A stretch of DNA of 64,000 nt, from assembly GCA_035236585.1 (NCBI GenBank), contig CP141130.1, positions 33,057,501-33,121,500 of the forward strand, in the 5' to 3' direction. Each line of letters starts with the position of its first letter. The stretch's first letter is position 1. Under the pieces are notes generated by a model. It searched no databases. It was given only the letters and a program-made list of their open reading frames with translations, and was not told the DNA's origin. This DNA is from Warburgia ugandensis (lineage: Eukaryota > Streptophyta > Magnoliopsida > Canellales > Canellaceae). Both the position numbers and the translations under genes were made by a program. Positions 13,601 to 25,371 of the stretch are shown here, piece after piece.

Positions 13601-14447
13601 TATGAGAGACATCAACTAATATTTTCAAGAAGTAGCATTTTCCAATGCACCCCTTAGTTAGCTTGAAGAATTTAGTTTGTGGAAGTTAATTAAATGTTTT
13701 TAATAGAGGAAGGCCTTTTCACATGAAGTACTTAAAGCTCCTACATACAGCTCTTACTTAAGGGAGTGATTTCACTAGCTAGAAGAAGTGGCAATCTTAC
13801 CCATCTATTCAATAAGGGGTTTGACAAAGAGCTAGATGTTTTGTTGGGATTAACAAGGCAGCTTGAGTTTATAGTAGTTGATGCACTAGCTAAGATGGAA
13901 GGTAGAGATGCCTAATTTGAGAGCTTTTGTAGCCTACTTATTGTGGAAAATACCACCACTAGATCTTCCACTCGCGGGCTTTAAGCACTCTTTCAATCCT
14001 ACTTACTCTAGCTGCTATACTTACCTACTTGCTTGAGAAGGAAGAAAGACTATTTCAATCCGAGAAGAATAGTTTGAATCCAAACTACTTGCTTCTTTCG
14101 GCCTAATTTCTACTCTTTTAGCTATACTTGCCTTGATTTTGAGCTAAGTGGGACTTTCTCTTTATTCAAAGCCCTATTAATTAAAGGAGTCTTAGGTATC
14201 ATAGTATCTTTTGAATTCTCTGTTGGCCTAACACTTGACCAATCTATAAATCTTCCCTATATCATACTCTTAGTAAATATGATGGGTCCACTTGCCTTAA
14301 TCGATACATCAGAACCCTGATTTGTTAAACTATCAAAGTTTCTATGGAATTGCATTACAAAGTAAACTCTTTTAGATGGGCTAGTGAGAAGATGACTAAA
14401 GGAAGGCGTACCATCAATTAACGTTTGCTTAAACTTATGTAGATGTA
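7601..14447. other. Unclassified AT-rich repeat debris, no supported gene
   Basis: Three partial signals are visible. The stretch 7690-8170 resembles the minisatellite part of the LTR at 994-3282 (units with 'ccttatagctac' and 'gcttgccttagg'). An A-run, 'attcctca', T-run motif followed by 'gatttacat' occurs at both 7600-7680 and 11225-11300. A TATA-like 'ctatttaaaaccc' lies near 11005. Open frames of 168-198 codons (9779-10375, 10594-11100, and minus-strand 12158-12652) show no domain I recognise, and the first lacks an ATG at its stated start. Old LTR elements are the likeliest source. Confidence 0.5.
9947..10035. repeat. Two-copy tandem repeat of about 45 bp
   Basis: Two adjacent copies share 'aaattcaaagatatta', then 'taggat', then 'ctggtcctg'. 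They differ at a few positions. The repeat falls within an otherwise unclassified repeat region. Confidence 0.7.
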
Positions 14448-14758
14448 TTATTAGAGCAGGCCCTCATGTGATTCATACCCATGTGAGCAAGAAATTTTAT
14501 ATACATATAATGCTAGGTCACCGTAAGAGTGAATGAGAGAATTGAGATATAGAGAAGCAAATAAGGGTTGAGGGGATTTAGCCTCCTCGTCCTCAATATG
14601 TAATCCAATCAAACACTGGATTCCTCCTCTCCATGAATATGGGCATGGTAGTCATACTACTTAAACTCCTTGTCTCTCTTCACGCGTGTGCTTATCATTA
14701 TATATTATCGATCCTGATTGACAAATCTTCCAAAGCATGGCAGATCTAGCAACACAAA
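14448..14758 (+). repeat. 5' LTR of the small LTR element
   Basis: This is a direct-repeat partner of 33303-33615. It begins ttattagagcaggccc, ends gcaacacaaa, and is followed at once by the primer-binding site. The target duplication ATGTA precedes it. Confidence 0.75.
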
Positions 14759-14759
14759 G

Positions 14760-14772
14760 TTATATCAAAGCC
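14760..14772 (+). promoter_or_regulatory. Degenerate primer-binding site
   Basis: TTATATCAAAGCC matches 10 of 13 positions of the initiator-Met type TGGTATCAGAGCC. It sits two bases downstream of the left LTR. Confidence 0.6.
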
Positions 14773-15304
14773 AATAACGACGTTCAGGTCTCAAATTGCA
14801 TACCACCTAAAAGTGTTCTTTACCGGGGAAGTACAGGCGAATCCCAACGGCAGACGATTTGGTGATGGCATCGGCACGAGGATAAATCACTCGCGGAAAG
14901 GACAATTTTTCTGATCCGGTTTGCAGCGGCAGCAGAATAATACCTAGAGAGAGGCGGTTTGATGCTTGAGGAAGAAACCAGAAAAACCTAAAGAACGAGA
15001 GTAGCAGTGCCCGTGTTAAAAAACTCGCCACTTGTGAAGGAGAAAGATCAAGAGTTGTCACCAGTAGATCTAATGGTTGGAATCTGAAGCAAGTAGAAAA
15101 GGAATCTTTTGATGATTTCCAGAAATCAAGTGAGAAAAAACAAAACAAAAAACTCATAATTCGCATTTCAGCATAGAATATAGATAATAGTGAGCTTGAT
15201 TCCTATTGGGCATAAGCAGGGATGATGAATGGTTATGTAGTTCAAGTACAAAATAAAGAGAAAGAGATTGAAAGGATTTTTTGAGCGGTGAAGTAACGTC
15301 GTCG
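14773..15304 (+). other. Internal region of the small LTR element, upstream of the captured fragments
   Basis: This is moderately GC-balanced sequence unlike the AT-rich surroundings. I find no recognisable domain on either strand. The minus-strand open frame at 14807-15166 is Phe/Leu/Ser-rich, without a motif, and is probably fortuitous. It may be further captured host sequence such as untranslated or intronic DNA. Confidence 0.4.
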
Positions 15305-15424
15305 ATGAGCGGGATAAAGGCTCCCGTCAGTTTCATCGAGGAAGAAGAACCCAAAGAGTGGGTACTTAAGGTGGAGCCTGGCGTTCTTATGACCTTCGTT
15401 ACGCTGGCCTTGGGCTCTCCATGA
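15305..15424 (+). pseudogene. Captured fragment of a BRX-domain protein gene
   Basis: The 39-codon plus-strand reading contains EEEEPKEWVLKVEPGVLMTF. This matches the start of the BREVIS RADIX (BRX) domain, whose consensus is an acidic run, then EWV, then EPGV, then an L/I-T stretch, as in BRX-like proteins and in the C-terminus of RCC1/FYVE/BRX (PRAF) proteins. The second half of the domain (the LKRVRFSR region) is absent, since a stop follows LALGSP. The piece is therefore a truncated exon. It lies within a non-autonomous LTR element, 36 bp upstream of an LSM3-like fragment in the same orientation. Known BRX proteins are plant regulators; this fragment cannot perform that role. The family call is from remembered motifs, not a search. 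Confidence 0.7.
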
Positions 15425-15460
15425 ATATCAGTTTCTCCCCGATCAACCAGTCATCTCGTG

Positions 15461-15562
15461 ATGAAGATGATAGTTAAGAAACCAGAAAGCGTGATCAAAG
15501 AACCGCTGGATCTCATTAGACTCAGCCTAGATGAGTGCATCTATGTCAAAATCCATCACTGA
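15461..15562 (+). pseudogene. Captured fragment of an LSM3 (Sm-like) gene
   Basis: The 33-codon reading contains KEPLDLIRLSLDECIYVK. This is nearly identical to the N-terminal helix and first strand of eukaryotic LSM3 (EPLDLIRLSLDERIYVK), a subunit of the Lsm1-7 and Lsm2-8 rings that act in mRNA decay and U6 snRNA binding. The Arg of DERIYVK is Cys here. Similarity stops right after IYVK and a stop codon follows three residues later, as expected where an exon ended and intron or unrelated sequence begins. The rest of the Sm fold is missing, so it is non-functional. It shares orientation and neighbourhood with the BRX-like fragment, which suggests joint capture by the LTR element. Confidence 0.8.
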
Positions 15563-16187
15563 TCAATTGTGTGTCTCTTTCCTCTCTCCAACCAGTATCA
15601 ACAACTGATCTGGTCTTCAACACCAATGGAGATCGGCGGAGTAACAGCTGATCGGAAGGAACGAAGAGAGATTGAAAGGCTATTGTACCCTCAGCAGCTC
15701 AAAACAACGATGATCTAGGAAGCATAAAAAAAAAATCCCAGATCTAGGACAGACGTAGTGGAGAGGTGACGCCGAATGGACCAGATCGCGGTCCACCGAT
15801 CTGCGGTGGAAAAGGCACGACCGGACAAAGAGAAAGGAAGGTTGAAGATGTTGACCTGCCGGTGAAGCAATGGAGACGCCCGACGGATCTGCTGATTGAT
15901 TGATGCATCAATTGCCAGTGATGAAAAAGAAGCAACTGAAAAAGGAAAACCTGCCCGTGAGGAAGAGGAAAGAGGAAAGAAAGGAAGGGAGAAGGAAAAA
16001 AAAAAAAAAAGAAAAAAAGACAGAAAAACTGTTTGGCACCCTACCAAAATTGATAACATAACTCTTCTCGTATTAGCAGCCTTACAATTGATAATGGCAA
16101 TCCTCTCATGGAACAAAAAAAATACCCCTCAAAATGATATTTACACCTCTATTAAGGAAGACCAACAACTGACGAGTACACTCAAAG
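15563..16187 (+). other. Internal region after the captured fragments
   Basis: No domain is recognised. The region includes a purine-rich stretch ending in an A-run (about 15996-16018), which might mark a former poly(A) tail of captured transcript sequence. That is conjecture. The open frames on both strands here (15715-16207) are low in complexity and not supported. Confidence 0.35.
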
Positions 16188-16440
16188 ATAGCTGTGAGTG
16201 GACTTAGTCACTATTATGAGTGGATGACTTAGTGAACAGTAGTGAGCAAATGACTTAGTAAGCAACTAGGAAGTGGACTCGATAAATGGTGCAAAAAGTA
16301 GACACACTAACTACCACAAGTGAACGTGCTCGCCACTACGAGTAGGTAAACGTAGGAACAATAGAATAGTAATAAGATACCTTAGTGAATAATGATGGGA
16401 TGACTTAGTGAATAGTGATGGGATGACTTAGTGAATAGTG
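16188..16440. repeat. Degenerate minisatellite with 'gacttagtgaatagtgatgg' units
   Basis: Units of about 22-24 bp (gatgacttagtgaatagt and variants) recur, most regularly at 16376-16440. The array continues on the far side of the nested gypsy element (32896-33000, 'gatgactcagtc'). The gypsy element therefore inserted inside the array. Confidence 0.65.
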
Positions 16441-17128
16441 TGATTAGTTAATTTTGTATAAAAAGTACCAAATTAACAATACATGTGTCATAGATTATAG
16501 GGCATTATTTTAGAAAAATTTTAAAAATTCATAACACATATATTTCTAAACTAATAATCCACAAAACTGATATTTTGCTAGTGCAAAAGTTAATCCAGAG
16601 TAAGTATATGATCTATCATAGTTTTCTAGATAATAAATCATGTTTTTAATTGTTTGTATATATTAAAAGAATGATCTAATGATCCAGATCTCTTTAGATG
16701 AGAATCAATTATCCAAATCAACCCAGAGAGAGTACAACTCATTTTTCATTATTTCAAAGTTCAAGTAAAGGTCAGGATCATTTTAGAACAAGTAGAGTTC
16801 TAGAAACATTTAGAAGAATTCAAGGTAATTAAAAGTGGGCCCATGCAAAAGCCATGTAAAAGGTTGTGTAATTCCACCATCTTTGCATGAGATTTAAACT
16901 CATGCAAGCCACATGAGCCATGAAATAATGGCCAGGAGAAGTCAAAACCATCAAAGGAAACCACATAAGCCATTTGAGTGCAAGCCACAATGGGTCCACA
17001 CGTTTTGAGGAAAAACATGGTTTTTACAAATTACAAAAACCTGTGTTCTAAAGAGGATAAATGAAAGGAAACATGTGGACTCTATCAACATGAGTAGGTG
17101 GCATGCACATATGTACTAATCATAGAAG

Positions 17129-17131
<3 letters not shown>

Positions 17132-17201
<70 letters not shown>
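17132..17201. repeat. (TC)35 microsatellite in the LTR
   Basis: This is an uninterrupted TC dinucleotide run of 70 bp. The partner LTR has a much shorter C-run plus CT run at the same place (31489-31524), so the tract has changed length since insertion. Repetitive Ser-Leu or Arg-Glu frames across it are not genes. Confidence 0.95.
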
Positions 17202-17205
<4 letters not shown>

Positions 17206-17764
17206 GTGGAGCAATTAGAAGGAGATCGTGCACAAAATTTTATGCGATCTCCCCTTCTAATCCCCACTTTCCCCTTTCCTAGTTTCCACTTCCTATTCCC
17301 CACTTTCTAATCTCCCATCTCTATCCTTATCTTATATTCTCATTTTTTTCATTATTATTGCTTCTTTCCTTCTTCCTACGGATAGAATTTTAGCAAGAGT
17401 TATCTTTTTAGATGTGGTGAAATCATATAAAACAATAGGGTTCTCCACACTATTCCCATCTTGGAGTTCCACACATCCTTCCTTAGGGGTGCTCAATGCC
17501 ATCTTCAAGGGCTTCTCCATGCACCTTTGAGGAGGGTTATTCACACATGGTTCCAACCTATAGTTCCGCACTATTTTGCTTCTATATTTGCAAGGCTTTA
17601 TTCCTTTGATTTATGTGCACAACTTTTTGGTTCTTTTCTATGTTGATTTGCTCTAGTTCCTTGATCTAAGGCTATCAATTTCTTGAAGTGACAACCAAGA
17701 TAGAGTAGTCTTTGGATCATCTTATTCTAGGTTAGTGATTCTTTGCTTTTCTCTATATGTTTGG

Positions 17765-20342
17765 TGATAACTATTCAATTTTGTATAGGAAGTACCATAT
17801 TAATAGTCCATGTGTTATAAATTTGAATATAAAAGTGTAGGTTTTTTGTCAAAATTCATAACACAATTTCTAACCTAATAATTCAAAATTTTGATATTTG
17901 GTAGGTTTAGGAGCTAATCTAGTGTAAGTATATGAATAATCATAATTTTTTAGAATTTAATTAGAGTTTTTACTCTTTTGTAGGCATGGAGAAGATAATA
18001 CATTGACTTATGTTGCAGCATTCCTAAAAATTATCCTAGAGAAAGCAAGGAAGTAATTGGAAGAAGATAAAGGTGACTAAAATGTGCCCATATAAAAAGC
18101 AATGCAATTCCACTACTTAGCATGAGAATTGGAGCCATGCATGAAGTTTCTTAGTCCAATAGGAAAACCTATGGAAGCCAATCCATTCAAGCTTTGAAGC
18201 CAATGGACTTAGCCACTCAAGGCATCAAGCAATGAGCCATCAAAAGTGAGTCATTCAAGCCATAAGAGCCTTGCCATATGGAGTCATACTATTGGAGGAG
18301 ACTTTTCAAGCAATTATCCCATGTTATTAGTAAAGTTCAAGGATAATAAGGAAAGTTTTGAGGGAAATTTGTAATTGGTAAGATGATTATTCATAGGTGG
18401 ACCAATCAAGAGAGAACTCACATTCTAAATCCATTTACCATTCTTTTTTAACACGTCAATTAGGGTTTCATGATTTTTAATCAAGGAGGGAGGCACTTCC
18501 AAAAAAAAGTGACCCCTCCCCCCTTCCTTGGTTATCACTTAGTTGGCATCTTAGGTTGGAAACCTCTGAATTGGTTCCCACTCCAATTCCTGACTAATTC
18601 CCTATCTTTTATATCTTTTCTTTTTCCCATTTATCTCTATTTCCTAACCACCAAATAACATGTAATTAAAAGGGGAGGAGCACCATGCCACCTTCCTAAA
18701 AAGGGGACACCTTCCTCCTCCTAAATCTAACCATCCCATGTCCTTTCTAAATTTCACTTAACCACCTCTCTTTCCACTTTCTTATCTCCAATCTCCACCT
18801 AACTTTCCTATCTTGAGGCCTAGATCTAATTGCATGTTACCTTCCTAGAATAAGTTCCAATCAAATTGGAAACCTAAAACTCTATAAATCTCCCAAGGTT
18901 TTCCACTTGAAATTCAAGTAGAGGTTTTGGTGAAAAACCTTGAAAGAAGCACATCTTTGGAGCTTTAGGACTTTGATTTTCTTATGGCTATTCTTCTTTG
19001 CATTCTTCAAGTATTTTTCCTTTGATTTTGCACTTCAATTCCAAGTTAGTATCTCGCATTCATTCCTTACTTCCATTGCTTAGTTTGCTCTTATTTTGTT
19101 CTTCAATTTCATACTCATAGACCTTCTTTGTTTTTGCCTTGAATCATTGCTTCCATCTCTCTAGTTTTTCTTGCTTAGTTCTTCAAGATCTAAGTTATCT
19201 TTTCTCTTGTAGTGACATCCATGAGAATAGTAGCTTTGATCCTTCTTGTTTCCCTTTCTTCTTTTCATTGTTCTAGCTTAGATATAGTTCTATTTTGCTT
19301 GTTCTTTGCTTCCATCTTCATGTTCTTTCATGCTTTCATTCTCTTTGGGTTCTACATGCATCATATCTAAAAGTAATTTTAGAGTACTGGAGTGTGTTTA
19401 ATCCTTTCTTTGAATCAAATTCTAGGCATTAGAAAAGTGTACAATTTACAGCCTTGTTATCTATGTAGATGTGCACCAATTTTGATGTATTGTTCAAGTC
19501 AATCAATAACCTTATTTGAGGAGAATGGTCACTATTTAATTTTAGTAGTAAAATACTTCAATTCTTGAGCATTATATTCCATGAAGAGTGCTTGTTCAGT
19601 TTCTTTCCATGCCTTAATTGATTTGAGTTTCATATAGACCATGTTGATGGAATTTTTTGTCTTATGTTTCATGTGCAATGTCCAGCAGACCATACACCTT
19701 ATTTGCTTAAAATATTAGGAATCCATTTAGCTTTTTAATTAGATTAGTGAGTTCTTTGATTATTTTTCATGTTACTTAGCTTTTAATTCATGTTTTCTAG
19801 TCTTTTTCTTAACCCATGAACCATGCACACACTTCCATGAGTCATGCACATGGTGATTGAAGTTGGATTCTCTTAGTTAGTTGTTGATCTTTGTTATTAG
19901 TTTAAGTTCTAGTAGTTACTTATTTTGCATCATAATTTGGTTTTTAAAAGTTTTAGGGTTAGGAAAGTTTCAATTTTAGCAAGTTTCTTTAAGTTCATGT
20001 TTCCTAGATCTTTAAGTTCATTTTTCATAGATTTATTCATCCTAGTTTTACATTAGTTTCTTTTATTGAATACATGTTAGTTAGAAAATTTTCTAATTCC
20101 ATTAAATATCTTTATTTTTAGAAAGTTTTCTTTAGTTGTATTTCTAATTTTATGCATGTTTCCCATTCCATGTTGTTTAAATTCCTAGTTTAATCAAAAC
20201 CTATCTTTCTTTGGCTAGGCTAAGTAATCTAAATAAAATCCAATCAATATCTAAATCTATGGATTCCTCATGAGATCACCTCTCTTGTGTGTAAATTACT
20301 ACATTGATTCTTGCACTTGTGAGTAATTTTAAAGCTACACCA
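17765..20342 (+). mobile_element. Solo LTR of a related gypsy element, nested in the 5' LTR
   Basis: It starts TGATAACTATTC and ends GCTACACCA. It is flanked by TTTGG (17760-17764) and CTTGG (20343-20347), a 5-bp duplication with one mismatch. The uninterrupted 3' LTR reads straight through this point (ctctattttcttggcttac near 32090), which proves the insertion. The beginning resembles the host LTR (ttttgtataggaagtacc), so both belong to one extended family. At 2578 bp it is probably the product of LTR-LTR recombination. A TATA-like box lies at 18883-18889. Confidence 0.88.
18883..18889 (+). promoter_or_regulatory. Candidate LTR TATA box
   Basis: TATAAAT occurs in the context ctctataaatctccc, in the middle of the solo LTR, where the U3/R boundary would be expected. 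Activity is not implied. Confidence 0.45.
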
Positions 20343-21139
20343 CTTGGCTTACTTTGTTGCTTGTTCTTTTCTAGTTGTTACTGTGCTTCATCATCTTTTT
20401 GTCCCTTTAGGATTCATTCCCATCTTATCTTCACTCTCTTTTTTATGCGCTTTTGGTTTCACACACATGCCATTTATGAGTAATTATTGGATTACATAAG
20501 ATACTAAAGATTGAAGTCAAAATACATTGTTTTCATGTTATTGAAAGATGCACACATTTCTTGTGCATGTTTCTAAAGTTTAAGATCTTATTGTAGGTTG
20601 CACACTATTCTTGTAGGGATTTAAATGCAATAAAAAAAATTTGTTACATGAGCACTTCTTGATTCATACTTTTCTATCATGCATGCTTGTTACTCATATT
20701 TAATAAAATGTTTAGATTTTGTTAGATTCATTGGTCATGTTAATTGTATCCTTAGATTGGATCTTAGTTTTTAGAATTTTCTACAATTCTAGTTTTAGGA
20801 AGTTCATTCTTGATTTAGGTTTCTAAGTCATTCATATTTCTATTTTTTATTTAGTTTCTTGTCTTGAATGCATGTTACATTCTAAATTTAGTTTTAGAAA
20901 GCCTTTGTTTCAAAAAGTTTCCTTTTAGTTTAAATGGTATGCATGTCTATAATTACTAGTGCTTTTAATTTATAGATTAAATCACAATCTAATCACTTTT
21001 GTCTAGGATAAGTAATCTAAATAAGATTCCAATTAAATACAAAGATGTGAGATTCCTTGTAGGATCAACCCCACTTGCATAAAATCATACTACTTTGATT
21101 TGTGCATTTGTGCATAATTATTATAACACATCAAGTTTT

Positions 21140-21157
21140 TGGCACCATTGCCAGGGA
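21140..21157 (+). promoter_or_regulatory. Primer-binding site, tRNA-Asp type
   Basis: TGGCACCATTGCCAGGGA lies six bases after the 5' LTR end. It agrees with TGGCGCCGTTGCCGGGGA, the site used by many plant Athila/Tat-like elements, except for transition-type changes typical of methylated DNA. Confidence 0.8.
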
Positions 21158-22453
21158 ATTGCAATAGACTTGTAATTGGATTCTAGTTAGAATGATTTAT
21201 CTCTAGTCATAGTTTAGGTTGCATTAGTTTAAGGTTTTTGCATCAATTTTTGCATATTTTGCTAAATCCTCAGAAATTGACACATCTTCCTTATTTTATG
21301 CAAGGGGGATTTGGCAAAAGCAGCGTCAACGATCTTGTAGGCCAAAGTTTCATCAAAGTAATTAAGATTTCCTATTTTTCTACATTGGTTTTTTATTTTT
21401 GAGAGGACTTGTAGTAAGGCCAAATGTTATTTTTATTTTAAAAATAGGTCAAGTATGGACCACTTCCACTCCAAGATTGGATGGTCCCACAAGTATATGA
21501 GCTGAATCACATCTAGGACTCCATTGTAAGTAGCTAACCCCTATCTTTATTTTCCTAGTTTAATTGCATTTAGTATAGATTGCATTTCCAATTGGTAGTG
21601 TATTTCATGTAGCATAATTCATGCATATTAAATCGTTGCATAATTTTTTAGACTATTGCATTAGAATTGTACCTATTTAACAAGGGTTAAATTGAGCTTG
21701 GCTATGACTAAGACATAAGCTACCTAGTTATAGTGCCTCGGGTGTTAAGGTGAGGAACCTTTGTTAGATAGCATATATGTAGGCATTAGTTTATTTTTCT
21801 TGCATTGTACTACATGTTTACTACTTTATGATGGATGATCAAATTGATAGTAAGGGCCCCGTAGGAACCGTCATAAGATAAGGACTATATTTCATCACCA
21901 GACCCTTGGCTACCTAGGTAATCAAATCAATCCTTGTATGCAAGCGATCCTAACCCTTAAATTTTAATTTAAAATCAAGTAGGAAGGGATTTAGGATTTT
22001 GACCTTATTGGACCCTTTTTGAAGGAGTAGATCTATTGTCTCTCTAATGGCTTATAAGCATTGTGGTTATAATGGGCATGCAAAATTCAAGTGATTTTTC
22101 CACGCCTTTCATTGACATTTTTTGAGGTCTAAATGCCTCCTTACGTGAGAATTATATAACCACTCTGAGTAGAACTTAACTAGTAAGTAGCAGTCAAGCT
22201 TGGATAAAAAGAGGGGCACTCTAGATTTATGTCTAAAAGCTACTCCCTACAGATTAACACAGAATAATAAAATAGCTCCCTAGTGGACCATTACAGATTA
22301 TTTAAGCACCATTTAAAGTTAGGAATCCCATTTAGTTAGGATTGCATCATAATGTATGCATGGTTGTCAATCTCAGAATATGGAATTAGCACCTTTGATT
22401 CTAAGATTAAACTTACCCTCAGACAAGGGGTAAGAGAAAGAATATAGAGCCCC
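21158..22453 (+). other. Untranslated leader of the gypsy element
   Basis: This is non-coding sequence of about 1.3 kb between the primer-binding site and gag. The stretch 22101-22235 ('gaggtctaaatgcctcctta' and following) has a clear relative at 48165-48295 inside a different LTR-bounded insertion. Confidence 0.6.
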
Positions 22454-24240
22454 ATGGCAAACTCAGCTGTAATTGAAGCCCAGGTCATAAAAGACTTTTA
22501 TGTACTACTGCAATTAAACACTCCCTCATGCATCACATTACCACCTAGTAATGCAGATCATTTAGAGCTAAAACCTGGAGTCATTTAGTTGCTCCTATCT
22601 TAATACAGTTTAGAGAGAGAGGAGTCATACCTAAACATTAAGGAATTCCTTGATATATGTGCCACATTCAAGTTCTAAAATGTTTCAGACAATTCCATTA
22701 GACTTAGGTTGTTTCCATTCTCCTTGAAAGACAATGCCAAATTTTGGCTGAATTCATTAGAGGTCGGTTTCATTACCACATGAGACATCAACTAAAACCT
22801 AGAGTCATTCAGTTGCTCCCATCTTATTACAATTTATAGAGAGAGGATTCATACCTAAACATCAAGGAATTCTTTGATATATGTGCCACATTCAAGTTCT
22901 AAAAAAATTTAGACAATTCCATTAGTCTTAGGTTGCTTCCATTCTTCTTGAAAGACAATGCCAAATTTTGGCTGAATTCATTAGAGGTTGAATCCATTAC
23001 CACATGAGACCAATTATTGAAAAGTTTATGAATAAGTTATTCCCATATACAAAACCAATGCCCTCCATAAAGAAATCATAAATTTCTAGTAGCGAGAAGA
23101 TGAGCAATACTATAAGTGCCAGGAATGGTGGAATGAATTGCTACAAAAATGTCCCCACCATGGATTTGGGAAGTGGCAGCAATTTCAATACTTTTATGAA
23201 GCACTTACACTCCAAAACAAAAGAATGGTGGATGTTAACAGTGGAGGGGACCTCATGACTAAAAGTGAGACAGGAACCTAGGAATTCTTTGAAACCTCAA
23301 TTGGAAATTCCTAATGATGGGATTATTCAAATCGATGAGATCGAAGCTTCTGGCCTCAAAAGAAAAGCCATTTTGAAATAGGAGCAACCCTAGTTGTGTC
23401 ACATAAACTAGACTCCTTGGATCAACGAATGGATAAGTTTGATACCATGTTCCAGAGAATTGATGCCTTTATGGCTAGAAGTTCATTCATGAAACCTCCA
23501 CAACAGGTTTACTCTATTTGTTCTAGCCTAGCACACTTAATTTTCAACTTGTCCATCAAATAATGTGTACCCTAAATATCATTTCAAATAAGTGAATATA
23601 CGAATTCTAGAAACAACCCTTACTCTAAAGCCTATAATCCAAGATGGGCTAGGAATCCTAATTTCTCGTGGTTGAAGCACACTCATCTGAGAGGTCCATC
23701 TATGAACCCCTGCTCAAAATTTCCTTAGCAGCCTCTTGAGTTTTAGCAGTTCCCTCATCAACCAAAGAAACCAACATTTGAGGAAACCATGCAGTTGTTT
23801 ACAGAGAAAACTTTTAAACACTAGGATGGGACTAGACAAGCCATAGCCCATCCTCAAAATGGGAGTCGACAAGACTCCAATGTTAATTCCCTAGCTATTG
23901 CTAAATTAGAGATGCAAATGAGTCAGTTATCTGTTGTCCTTAATGATAGATATAAGGGAACATTCTCCAATCAACCAATCCTAAAACCTAGGGTATATTT
24001 TCAAAAAGGCACTACCTCAAAATCACAGAGGTCACTTGAGTAAGCTAAATCCATGACTACCCTTAGGAGTGGTTGTCAAATATACTACAATGTAGGGTGG
24101 ACTAAGAATAAATTAGAGGAGAATGACCAAGCTACAACTAAGTAGAAGGAGAAGGGACATAAATCTCCAACTCCCTTTGAGCCCATAGTGGAGGCACCTT
24201 ATATGCCTAAGGCTCATTCCCTCAACTTATGAACAAGACA
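22454..24240 (+). pseudogene. gag remnant of the gypsy element
   Basis: The plus-strand reading begins MANSAVIEAQVIKDF and continues through degenerate capsid-like sequence: NIKEFLDICATFKF, then LFPFSLKDNAKFWLNSL. That last block corresponds to the plant gypsy gag motif F(P/S)xSLKDxAKxWLxxL. Further gag-like pieces (KPMPSIKK, then DQRMDKFDTMF) continue to about 23500. Several stops and shifts are present. The stretch 22571-22787 is repeated at 22793-23010, so the motif occurs twice. Gag forms the particle in working relatives; this copy cannot. Confidence 0.75.
22571..23010. repeat. Tandem duplication of about 217 bp within gag
   Basis: The two units (22571-22787 and 22793-23010) match closely over 'ctggagtcatt', 'attaaggaattcctt', 'ttgaaagacaatgccaaatt' and 'ccacatgagac'. 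A few base changes separate them, so the duplication is not very recent. Confidence 0.88.
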
Positions 24241-24302
24241 GAAAAGGGGCCAACTTTCATGAGATAATGGACATATTCAAACATGTCTAGATCAATATTA
24301 CA

Positions 24303-24992
24303 TTGCTTAATGCAATTAAAAGTATACATGCCTATGCCAAATTCCTCAAAGAGCTCTGCACACAAAAGCACAAACCAAATGTACAAAAGAAAGCCTTCCT
24401 CATTAAGCAAGTGAGCTCTTTCCTTCAGTATAATACACCTCCAAAGTTTAGAGATCCAAGTTATCCTACTATTTCATGTGTTATTAGAGACCACATTATT
24501 GATAGGGCACTGTTAGATTTAGGGGCCAGTGTGAACATGTTGTCATACTCTATATACGTGCAACTAGTGCTCGATAAATTAAAGCCAACCAACACCATGT
24601 TACAGCTTGTAGATAGATCAATTAAAATTCCACCTAATATGGTTGAAGATACCCTGATATAGGTGGACTCGCTTAATTTACCTATTGATTTTATTGTCCT
24701 GGACACCCAACATATATTAGACCCCAATAGTTAGATCTTGATTATTGTTGGACATCCTTTCTTGGCAACATCCAATGCCATCATCAACTATTGTAATTGT
24801 GTGATGAAACTTTGTTTCCACAACGTGAAAGTGAAACTTAATGTATTTAATATTGATTACCAACTTCTAGACCTTGATGACTCCTTCATAGTCAACATGA
24901 TTAAAGATCTAATTTCAAATGGTTTTCCATTGTTCTCTTCTATAGATCCACTTGAGGTTAGTCTTGCACATTTTAATCTCAATTTTGAATAG
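24303..24992 (+). pseudogene. Aspartic protease remnant of the gypsy element
   Basis: The reading contains LLDLGASVNMLSYSIY, the active-site loop (D-x-G-A) of a plant gypsy protease, preceded by a conserved approach (DPSYPTISCVI). Later comes IVGHPFLATSNAII, which matches the second conserved loop (LGRPFLAT type). Stops at 24661-24663 and near 24733 split the frame. In intact relatives it cleaves the Gag-Pol polyprotein. The catalytic Asp is retained, but the frame is broken. Confidence 0.82.
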
Positions 24993-25371
24993 ATAGATCC
25001 ATAGATGAAGTGAATACTCTCCTATATGCTACACCAATCATGGAAACTTCTAAATGGGGACCTCTAATGGAAACTCTTCCCTTGTTCAAATATGTTCATA
25101 TACCTTCAGTTGATAAATCACCCAATCTGATTCTAAAACCATTGATTGATAACTTAAAATATTCTTACTTAAGACCTGATGAATCCTTACCTATGATTAT
25201 TGCCCTATATCTCAATAAAGAATAGGAAGGAAAGCTACTTAATGTTTTACATGAACATTAGGCTGAACTATAGTGCACATAAAAGGGGTTAACCCTATTT
25301 GTATGCATTGAATTCATCTTAAAGAGAGTACAAAACCATTTAGGGAAACACAAAGAAGGCTTAACCCCATC

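Larger units (their letters stand above)
16441..21133 (+). repeat. 5' LTR of the gypsy element, interrupted by a solo LTR
   Basis: Without the insertion at 17765-20342 and its extra target copy, the LTR is about 2.1 kb. It aligns end to end with 30790-32890: start tgattagtta versus tgataagtag, end taacacatca versus gaacacacca. It includes a CT repeat at 17132-17201. Confidence 0.88.

Noticed and set aside
13900-14300. Sequence reminiscent of organelle intergenic DNA
   Set aside because: The impression rests on composition and short phrases only. No organelle gene could be identified, so an organelle insertion is not claimed.
17085-17310. Arg-Glu and Ser-Leu repeat proteins
   Set aside because: They are translations of the TC microsatellite.
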